37,475 nt of DNA from Endotrypanum monterogeii. Taxonomy: Eukaryota; Euglenozoa; Kinetoplastea; Trypanosomatida; Trypanosomatidae. The notes under the pieces are model-generated. The model worked only from the letters and a program-made list of their open reading frames with translations. It had not been told where the DNA came from and did not search any database. Both the position numbers and the translations under genes were made by a program. The stretch is taken from positions 466,127 to 503,601 of the forward strand of contig CM007339.1 of assembly GCA_000333855.2 (NCBI GenBank), read 5' to 3'. Below, piece after piece: positions 18,164 to 26,600 of the stretch; within the stretch, counting starts at the first letter, position 1; each line of letters starts with the position of its first letter.

Positions 18164-19628
18164 GCCTCAGAGAGGCGAGGGGAGGGGGGAACAATCTTAG
18201 CAGCACCCTGCATGCTGCAAAATTTAAAAAATGCAAGGAACGTTCTTTTGATCGTCTTCAGAGTCCCGGCCTTCGCCCCCCCCCCTTTTTTTCTCACCTA
18301 CCCTTTCTTTCTCCCGTCCCGTGGGGCTGCGTAAGTGTGCGGGAGGAAACAAAAGCTGAGTTATGCATCCTCTGCGGGTGTAATGCATCCTGCATGCCGA
18401 TGGCACAATACCACACCGGTGCCTCCACATTCTTTGCAGGTGGGGTGGGAGGGAAGGGGTTCTAGACTCCTCTGCATTGTTTTTAAGCAGTGTATAGACC
18501 TCATCCCTCGTCTGTGCATCCCCCTCCCCTCCCCCGCCCTGACCCTCCACCAGCGCCGACGCAAATATACCCCCAACCATATCTTACTGCATTACCCCAA
18601 ATGAATATGGATGATGCACAGGGAATGTGATTTCACATTTCTTTGCCCCGTTTGGGATGGCTCACATCTCCCGCGAACCAAAATAAAGTATCATTCAAAA
18701 ATATATATGTACATTTATATATATATTATCACTATTATTATCTTTTTTTTTTAGACATGTCTGCCCTCCCACGCAGAGAGTCTTTCGTGTTCAACCGCCC
18801 CCATTCGCGCATCTTTGGACGTGGGTGTAAGACAACTTTTTTCCCCCTCCCGTCCGTAGTCGCTTTGATTTGTCGGCGCTCTTGCGCATCGCGATTCCTG
18901 TGTAACCCTGCCCCGCCATCTCCTTCATCATGCACAAACCACCGCCCCTCGCTCCTGCTGTATCCACTTCTTTGGTTTTCACTATATATTATTTTTTTTT
19001 TTCGTTTTGCTATCTTGGGAGGTGGGTAATGAAGGGCATCTCGACTCTTGTCGCGACTCTGTTGGCGGTGCAACTACACATTTCTCTCCGCACACCGACT
19101 ATGCGCCAACGCACAGAGACAAATCGCAGCTCGTGTATGCTGGCGAGGTAACCAGTAGCCATCCCCGAACCCCTGAGGGACCACTTGTGCAATGGAGCAC
19201 GGGGGGAAACCAACAACAGTGCGGCCACAACACGGCATCCTCTCTTCCCTTCACGTGGTGTGGACGTCCCCTCACAACCAACACCAATACGATAACCTCC
19301 ACAGAACTGTGACTCTACCGGTCAGTGTGCCAAGTAGCGAATCACATTAACGGCGTACGCGTAGGCTGGACTCGGCGACGACAAAGCCACAAATGATTTT
19401 GGGTACTTCCCGAATATTTGCTCCAAAACTGGGGCCTTAGCCGATGCCACACTGGGGGGGGGGGAATTGGGGCTAAAGGGACTGACAACCTTCGGTCTGT
19501 GTGTGCTTGTGGGGGAGGGGGGGGGGACTGCCAGCATGTGGGCATCAGCTCTCTGGCGAGTACACAACGGATCAAAGGAAAAATTATAATCATATATATA
19601 ATAACGATAATAACATTCCGAGAGTTTA

Positions 19629-19965
19629 CGTTCGAATCTGAGTTGTGACGACGACGACCCCTCGCTCTGTTATGATTGGCCCTCTGCCTTTTCACCCCCC
19701 CCCCCTCCTCCCCTCATCCGGACAGCCATCGGCCAAGTGTTTCTCTCCATCCAGTAAAGATAGGAACTTGTTAAGCTCTCTGTCGTGTTTGTATATAGTT
19801 TCTTTTTTCTTTTTGCCTCGCCCGTCTTTGCTTGAGAGGTGGCGGTGCGACGGGGCCGGTGAATGGATCCTGACTGTGCGCCCCTGTACCCAATAACAGT
19901 AGTCATCTCCCTCCTACACGAAAAGTGGTACGTCGAGCCGTGGTGCGACATCGGCGAACATGAGC
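19629..19965. repeat. Direct repeat copy 1, ending at the gap
   Basis: This 337-base segment starts CGTTCGAATCTGAG and stops exactly where the N gap begins. It is nearly identical to 20326-20656 and is six bases longer, through single-base differences (a longer C run, one extra base in the T-rich run, and extra T or C at about 19821, 19901, 19918 and 19952). Confidence 0.9.
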
Positions 19966-19975
19966 NNNNNNNNNN
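19966..19975. other. Assembly gap (10 N)
   Basis: Ten consecutive N. The round number suggests a placeholder of unknown true length. Confidence 0.99.
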
Positions 19976-19985
19976 GAGTTACAAC

Positions 19986-20067
19986 TTTTTTTTTTTTTTT
20001 TTTTAAATCTGAATGTCTTTAAGAAAAAAAAAGGCACAACAAAGGCCACAAAAAAAAAAAAAAAAAA
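19986..20067. repeat. T19 ... A18 facing homopolymers
   Basis: A run of about 19 T (19986-20004) and one of about 18 A (20050-20067) are separated by about 45 bases containing another A run. They could pair into a hairpin. They lie directly beside the gap. Confidence 0.85.
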
Positions 20068-20325
20068 CGATCATCACTACGTTTCACCTTTTGATCTAAT
20101 ATATTGATACACACCCATATACATATTTCACCACCACAGACACAGACACAGACGCAAACGAATTCCCCGACTTCACCCCATTACGTAAGATTCCGCAATA
20201 GCGAACATTTTATTCCTCCTGCATCTCTCTTCCTTTTACTTCTACCTGATGACTGACATTGATCCACCTCCGAACCCGGCACATGTTTCATTGTTCTTGC
20301 AATTCATTTATACTTACGTGGTGTG

Positions 20326-20656
20326 CGTTCGAATCTGAGTTGTGACGACGACGACCCCTCGCTCTGTTATGATTGGCCCTCTGCCTTTTCACCCCCCCCC
20401 CTCCTCCCCTCATCCGGACAGCCATCGGCCAAGTGTTTCTCTCCATCCAGTAAAGATAGGAACTTGTTAAGCTCTCTGTCGTGTTTGTATATAGTTTCTT
20501 TTTTTTTTTGCCTCGCCCGCTTTGCTTGAGAGGTGGCGGTGCGACGGGGCCGGTGAATGGATCCTGACTGTGCGCCCCTGTACCCAATAACAGTAGCATC
20601 TCCCTCCTACAGAAAAGTGGTACGTCGAGCCGTGGTGCGACATGGCGAACATGAGC
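20326..20656. repeat. Direct repeat copy 2
   Basis: This 331-base segment matches 19629-19965 almost perfectly. It has different sequence upstream of its first base. Downstream it continues without break into the leader of the 20861 gene, so this copy is probably in its natural place. Confidence 0.9.
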
Positions 20657-20740
20657 AGCGTGAGAACAAAAGAAGATGAGAGTGTGCTTCATATGTGTGT
20701 CTGTGTCTGTGTCTGTATCTGTGTGTGTGTATCCATCCAT

Positions 20741-20848
20741 CACTCTTGCCTCCCTTTCCTCCTTGTACCCTTAGTTTATATATATATATATATACATACA
20801 TACATATATATGTTTATGTATGGGCTTCGGCTCTTTGATTTCTGTTAG
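20741..20848 (+). promoter_or_regulatory. SL acceptor region of the 20861 gene (two candidates)
   Basis: A strong C/T tract ends in TTAG at 20773-20774, but the leader from there would contain ATGs near 20809-20820. A second tract (CTTTGATTTCTGTTAG) gives an AG at 20847-20848 and a 12-nt leader without upstream ATGs. The TA tract at 20777-20794 lies between them. Confidence 0.45.
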
Positions 20849-20860
20849 CAGCACATTCTC

Positions 20861-21991
20861 ATGCTAAAGCGCAGCTTCTGCCCGGCGGCGAAGAGGGCGA
20901 CTGCCGATGTGTCGGCGGTCGTACCAAAAGCTGGACATCCGCCGCGCGCCAGCTCACTTCTGCCGTACGCACTGCGCCGCGCAGCGTCCTTTGAAATGTT
21001 GTACGGCGGCGTTCGTGTACAGTCACTCGTTCAGCCGCCATTCCCGCTGCACAAAATTCGAAGCGAGGATCTGCCGCCGCCGTCCCTCGACGCGGAAAGA
21101 AGGGACCTCGGTCTTGAGATGCAATTACCGCGTGACTTGCACAACTACAACAATGTCCATATGGCCATCCAACGCCAGGTCGGAGCAGACGCCGATATGT
21201 TGGACGGGGAGCCGCTGAACAAGGATAAAGACAGTGACGGCTTTGATATGAGGACCTTCTTTAGTGAGCAGCACCACCCCGAGCGACACCACAACTCCTG
21301 CCTGCCTTACACCAAGTACGACACGAACAATGTTCTTGCAATGCGTCTTTTTCCTGTTAACATCGGCATTCGCGCGCGCACGGAAGCGATTCGGATCCGC
21401 ACGGAGGACTGCCTGCAGCGCCTTCGCGACGCTGATCTGTGTTCAAAGATGCGGATGCCGCTTGAGTACCCACTTCCACTGAGCCACCGTAGCCATTACA
21501 CCGCACTCCAGCGCACGCGACGAGAGAGTCGCTACGACACTGCGGCCATGACAACGGACGAGGCGCTCCGAACGGCGCATCTACGCGGCGCCGCGGCGCA
21601 CCCGCCGCCCTCAGAACTTTCCATTCTCACTCGTCCCGTCGACCGTCGCAGTTTTGGCAGCGGCAGCAGCGCCGCTTGCAGCACGGAGGTGGATCACATG
21701 AGCTTCCCGGTTCACCCCTTTTCGGCCGCGGCTGCCTCCGTCAACCGCCACGGTGCAAACAGTGGCGGTGCCTCCTCATTCTCATCACAACGTTGGATGC
21801 CGTTGCAGACACTGAAGCCGATGGGCCACAACTGGAGTGCAGCAACGCGCAGCAGTGGTGTACGGGGACCGCACATGCAACTCATGCAAGAGCGACTTGA
21901 CCAGAAGGGCTTCGGCTGGAAGCGTAAGTCGCGCTCTCTCTGGCAGCAAGACATAGCGACCGCAGGATTCCGTCCTCACCGCTACTTCTGA
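20861..21991 (+). CDS. Protein of unknown function, possibly mitochondrial, 376 aa
   Basis: I do not recognise a family. The N terminus (MLKRSFCPAAKRATADVSAV) is basic, without acidic residues up to position 16, and suits mitochondrial targeting. The remainder is soluble, with no membrane segment and no clear repeats. It includes a central part rich in His, Arg and Asp (about residues 125-225), an Ala/Ser-rich region (about 265-320) and a basic, aromatic C-terminal end (WKRKSRSLWQQD, then FRPHRYF). Such basic composition and aromatic ends occur in trypanosomatid mitoribosomal proteins, but I have no motif to prove it. The ATG is the first after the nearer acceptor. High GC at third positions supports coding throughout. 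Confidence 0.82.
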   Translation: MLKRSFCPAAKRATADVSAVVPKAGHPPRASSLLPYALRRAASFEMLYGGVRVQSLVQPPFPLHKIRSEDLPPPSLDAERRDLGLEMQLPRDLHNYNNVHMAIQRQVGADADMLDGEPLNKDKDSDGFDMRTFFSEQHHPERHHNSCLPYTKYDTNNVLAMRLFPVNIGIRARTEAIRIRTEDCLQRLRDADLCSKMRMPLEYPLPLSHRSHYTALQRTRRESRYDTAAMTTDEALRTAHLRGAAAHPPPSELSILTRPVDRRSFGSGSSAACSTEVDHMSFPVHPFSAAAASVNRHGANSGGASSFSSQRWMPLQTLKPMGHNWSAATRSSGVRGPHMQLMQERLDQKGFGWKRKSRSLWQQDIATAGFRPHRYF

Positions 21992-22061
21992 TTGAGTAGA
22001 TCTAATACCCACTCCAAAAAAAAAAAAAATGAGGGAGTCATGCAAGTGGAGATGACGAAGT

Positions 22062-22088
22062 GAGGGGAGGGGAGGGGAGGGGAGGGGC
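22062..22088 (+). repeat. (GGGGA)n G-rich repeat
   Basis: Five consecutive GGGG tracts are separated by single A. It lies about 70 bases after the stop of the 20861 gene, on the coding strand, and so would be in its 3' UTR. The pattern fits a G-quadruplex. Confidence 0.85.
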
Positions 22089-22907
22089 ATCTACGCTGCA
22101 CAGAGGTGAACAGAGGGGCGTTATGATATGCATGTCTGCGCATCTGTCCTCGTGACTGACCTCCTGCTCAGTTGCACTCTTCCCCTTCGTTGTGGCTGTG
22201 ATTGTGTATAAGAAATAGTCGCTCTGGACGCGAAATCAAGTGAGTGCGCAAATGTCCTTTCGAGTGTCGTGGGCTCTTCCCCCCCTCCTTGTATGCTTAG
22301 GTGACTGGGGAAGGGGGGGTGCGATCGGCTTGCCCTGTATATCTTCTTACAGGTTCGACGTGAGAAAAAAAAAATGGTGTCAAGTGAGGTAGACTCCTTT
22401 CATTGACGAAGTTCATCAACAATGGCAACGCCTCTTGCGCAATCCGTATCACCGGCACAGCATCTGCTACATCACCTCACCTACTCCATGAACACCACCA
22501 GAACAAATAGCGCGATTAAAAACATGTGTGGGTCTTGCAAGCAGTCCTTTGTAGTGACGCATGGAAACGGTGCTGACGCCGAAACGCCCTATGCGGGGGA
22601 ACTAGTGGGCAGGCTCTACTCCACTCTCTCACGATACCCCTACCACCATCCCCACCACCGATCTGCCCCTCACTCCTCCTGCATCTTTTTTTCTCTGTAT
22701 TCCTCCGCAATATATGCTTTTTTTTTTCCCTGCAACATCACTGCCTCTGCGCAGCCCTTTTGGGAATTAATACTCATTCAGACATACGTAACAGCCAACC
22801 TTGTGTTCCATGCACACCTTCCGCGGCGCTGGCCATGGCATAAACGGTGAAAAGACGCTTGACACCGAGTAGCATAAATTTTGAAAAATACGATTCATAT
22901 CCACAGA

Positions 22908-22959
22908 CACACACACACACACACACACATATTACATATATATATATATATATATATAT
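22908..22959. repeat. (CA)n-(TA)n compound microsatellite
   Basis: A CA tract at about 22908-22929 is followed, after ATTAC, by a TA tract at about 22936-22959. Confidence 0.9.
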
Positions 22960-23480
22960 TCCAGGAGCACGCGTAGCACCGCAAGGATGCGACAACTGTC
23001 TGCATTTTCTGCTGTGGTGAAGCGACAGAGGGCGAGAAAAGGGGGAGACTAGGGTAGGAAGGGAAACATCAGAGATCAACTCGTAACTCCATGGTACCTA
23101 AACGCGCGTACATCTCCCATCACAATCGGAATGGCACCTCGTGCCTCTGTGCTTCTCTGCTGTCAGAAAAAAAAAACAAAAGACCTTCATACAATCTCTC
23201 ACAGAATATGTACCGTAGAGCTGCAGGGGGGGTATGTCTGCCTAAAGCACTACTAAGACAACAGCCTTTCACCGCGTTCCTGGCCCCCACGGTTCAAGGA
23301 ATGGATGATACAATGCGGCTTTTTCTGTTCACACGTTCTTTTCCCCCCTCCGCCTCCTCCTGAACCACCAATGCCTCTCTACAACGCGCTCTGCGAAACA
23401 GGTATATACATAAATGAATTTGTAAAAATATAAGTAAATTTATTTATATAAACATATATTTATTCACATATACATTTATA

Positions 23481-23521
23481 CTTATCTTGTTTTTTTGTGT
23501 CGACCCAACACACCCAAACAG
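23481..23521 (+). promoter_or_regulatory. Probable SL trans-splice acceptor for the 1735-aa gene
   Basis: A T-rich tract (CTTATCTTG then seven T) is followed by the first AG at 23520-23521. A second option is TTCTTTACAG ending at about 23563. Both lie upstream of a tiny open frame, ATG AGT CGA TAG, at 23574-23585. Confidence 0.45.
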
Positions 23522-23608
23522 AACACACAGACACGCACACTAACACGCGTAAATTCTTTACAGACCTGTTCGGATGAGTCGATAGGAAAAACAAAAACAA
23601 AAAGCACA

Positions 23609-26600
23609 ATGAAGCATAGGAGAGACTATATCCTGCGGCAGTGGAACCTCGCGGAGGACATGGCGGTCCAGAGCAGCAAGCCACTGCATGCATTTCTTCT
23701 TCTTCACAATCTGTTGACGCAACCACCGTCTGTTCTGCGACGTGCAAGTGGGACGACGCTGGAGAAGGATAGAATCGTCAATGGTGATGTGACATCAACT
23801 TCAACCCAACGGCCGGAAGGGACGACGCCCAAGGTTGCACTCCCGCTGCACGTTGCCTCCTTTGATGCAGAGTGGAAGTGTGAAGAGCTCGTAACGCGAC
23901 TACGCGCGGCCGAATATCTTTTGTTCACAGACGCACCTGCTGCTCGCCCAGGAGGGTCACCGACTAGTGTCCTGCCGTCCCCACGCCCGCTAAGCTGCAG
24001 CGCCAGCCTGGAAGCGCTTGAGCTGGCAGAGCAGGTGCTCGCGCCGATCTTCGCAACGACGTCCATCCTAGTCTCAACGGATAACATTATCGGCACCATG
24101 CCGCCTCAGCAGGTATCGACCACTGCACCGTCGCGGCATTCAGCATCTTGCGCCTCGAACAGATTCTCCAGAGTTGGAAATAAAAAAGAAATCACTCATA
24201 GCAGATCGTCCTATCTCGATGACGTGGTTCGGGAAGTGATGGACGTGAATCAAAACTGTACTGGCACGCCTGCTCGCTCCTCCTCTGCCTCCTTGGCAGC
24301 GGAAGCCGGCGGTGTCAGTGTGTCGGTGCAGTCTCGCGTGGCGAGCATGTACTTCCTCAACCAAGCTACCGTCACAGCACTTGCGTGGCCACTCTCTGGC
24401 TTCACTCTGGCGTGGCCGGTAGCGGACGCGCTCGCGGATGGGTCAGACGAGACGCATGCCGCCACCGAAGACGGTGTGCAGCCTCACCTGTCCACCTCCC
24501 TGGTGTTCGGTCCGGCCAACGATACCATCACCATCGCACTCTCGCTTGTCGTGCGTGCGCATGTGTTGCAGGCGTTAATATGTCATCGACGCAGTCAGCA
24601 CAAGCGCGCGCTACAGTGCCTAGCGGAGGCGCATCAGTGGATCGCGCAGCAATTCAATGATGCCGCCCGTACGCGAGCGGTTCGCCTTCTGTGGGAAGAC
24701 CTGCAAGAGCGCTGGATGCCGCATATCAGGCAGCAGCAGAAACGAGCCTCCAGCACATCTACATCGCCGGCCGTAGCTACTGCCGGCGCCATAATTCAGC
24801 TGCCCCCCTTGCCAGGGTTCCATCGGCTGATCGGGCGGGTTATCGCAGAAGAGGGTCGTGCCTGTGCGGCTATGGTGCAAACGGAAGAATGTAAGATATA
24901 CTACGCCATTCTACAGTCGTGCAGCTCACTGCCGCCACCAGCGCTGCTGCCGTGTCGGTCTGCCTCGAGCGCGACAGCGCCCCCTTTCGTTGATGCCGGT
25001 GCTCAAATGCCCGCGCACACCGCAGACCTGCGCCTGCACTCCAGACGTCATCAGGAAGGTCTTCAGCTTCTGCATCTTCTGTCGCGGGGCTACATGACCT
25101 TAGTGCGGTGGATAGAAGAGGAAGCTCAGGGAGACGCGCGGAGAACTACTTCATCAGATACTCCATTTCCAAGCGGGAAATCAAACACAATGGTGCAAAG
25201 CTTACCGTGGCGTGATGCCCTCCGGAGTGTTCGCAGTCGGCTGAGTCCGTTCTGCCTATGCGCGCTGCAACGCGCCTACGAATCGCCACCTGATCCCCCC
25301 ATAGCTACCACGACCACCACGACAGAGCCATCCAACGTATCTCAAGGCTACGCGCTAGGCTTCGATATGCGTCTTGCCGCCGAAATTCTAGGGCTGTATC
25401 ACTGCCTGAGCTATGTGTACTTGCTGTATCAGAAGTCTCCAGCGGCAGCGCAGCATGTGGTCTCCACGATGCAACCAGACTCTCGCTCTGTCGTCGACCT
25501 CATGGCGCGAATCACCGATCGTGGCAGTGTCTGCGACACAGAGCGATGGCACAAGGGCAACAAGGTGGCAGAAGGAGGAAGAGAAGAGGAGGAGTTCCTG
25601 CGGCGCTATCGCAGCGTGTTAGCCTGTGAAACCTTCTTTGGTGATCAGCAGACTCGCCCGCTGGCCCAGCAAACCTCTTCCCTCGTCGACACTGATATTG
25701 CATGCCGCGCCGTAGAGCACGCCAAGATCAACGCCTTTATCTTCGGCAAGTGGCACACGGACGACGCCGCCGTCGCGTCGACCTCGAGCTCCCCCGTGCT
25801 TTGCCGAGCAGACATCAAAAAGGAGATGCAAATCAAGACAGAGAGCGTTGAAGCCGATGAACACGGTGGTACAGCCCTTCAACGCACAGTGGCTCAGGCC
25901 GAGCGTCCTCCCACGTGGCGTGTGGCGACAGAAACCGCAGATAGCACTGCGCCCAGCACCACGCATGAAATATCTCTGTTGTGGTGCCTCGTCGAGTTGA
26001 GCTTGCGGGACAACTATCCCTTCGCCATAAGATTCCAGCGGGAGTCGACTGACGCCACGTCACCCCTCGCCGCGCCAGCGAAAATCCCCCACGCTGCGCA
26101 AGCGCCTGGGCAAGGCCTAACTGAGGCACCGGCTGCTCAGGCCCCGTTTTCTGGAAATTCTTCTGCAGATGAAATGAAATCGAGCAACTTCCCGGAGAAG
26201 CGTACGAGCCCTGATGACGCGTGCTGGTCGATGACTCGAAAGCGCAGTCGCTCATCGTCGCCGCCGCTGCAGCAAACCACGAAATTTGCCTCATCCTTTT
26301 TGCAGCCCCCGCCTTCGTGGAATTGGATCGATCCAGGCGTCCGCCATGTCTTTCGATTGTACTTGGATCTTGTGACGGTGGCTATGAGGACAGCTGCCAC
26401 AGCGCAGGTCAGTGCATCAAACTCCTCCAGTGAGGCGGAGGTCCTGCAAAGTGCAGTAACGATATCCCCGGCGGCAGCATCGATGCCCCTCCCACGACTC
26501 GCTCTGCGACATGCAGAGCAACTCATGGCGCGGCTTCTCTTCCGTGTCGATGCAGAGATGGTACGCCTCGCTGGAAATACGTGGGGTATGTCACCCGCTG

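Larger units (their letters stand above)
18164..20860. other. Long spacer (2.7 kb) with an assembly gap
   Basis: No gene is supported in this longest spacer. It contains C/T-rich runs, TA-rich stretches near 18701-18727, G homopolymers near 19454 and 19513, the assembly gap at 19966-19975, a duplicated segment on both sides of the gap, and facing T19 and A18 runs. Since the gap size is unknown, a gene could be missing here. Confidence 0.55.
21992..23608. other. Spacer between the 376-aa and 1735-aa genes
   Basis: No gene is firmly supported. An open frame at 22422-22850 (142 codons, ATG start) has a CGSC motif in its first half but turns into T-rich UTR-like sequence, so it was not accepted. 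The spacer holds a G-rich repeat (22062-22088), a CA/TA compound microsatellite (22908-22959) and a very AT-rich stretch (about 23399-23480). Confidence 0.55.

Noticed and set aside
19629..19655. tRNA T-arm-like sequence GTTCGAATC at the start of the duplicated segment
   Set aside because: The bases on either side do not pair into a T stem, and no other tRNA arms are found around either copy.
19630..20656. Retroposon (SIDER or similar) as the source of the duplicated segment
   Set aside because: No poly(A) tail, target-site duplication or recognisable signature was seen; the gap explains the duplication more simply.
22422..22850. 142-codon frame with an ATG start and a CGSC motif
   Set aside because: The first half is mildly protein-like, but the second half is T-rich spacer sequence and no strong acceptor precedes it. 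It could be revisited with RNA data.
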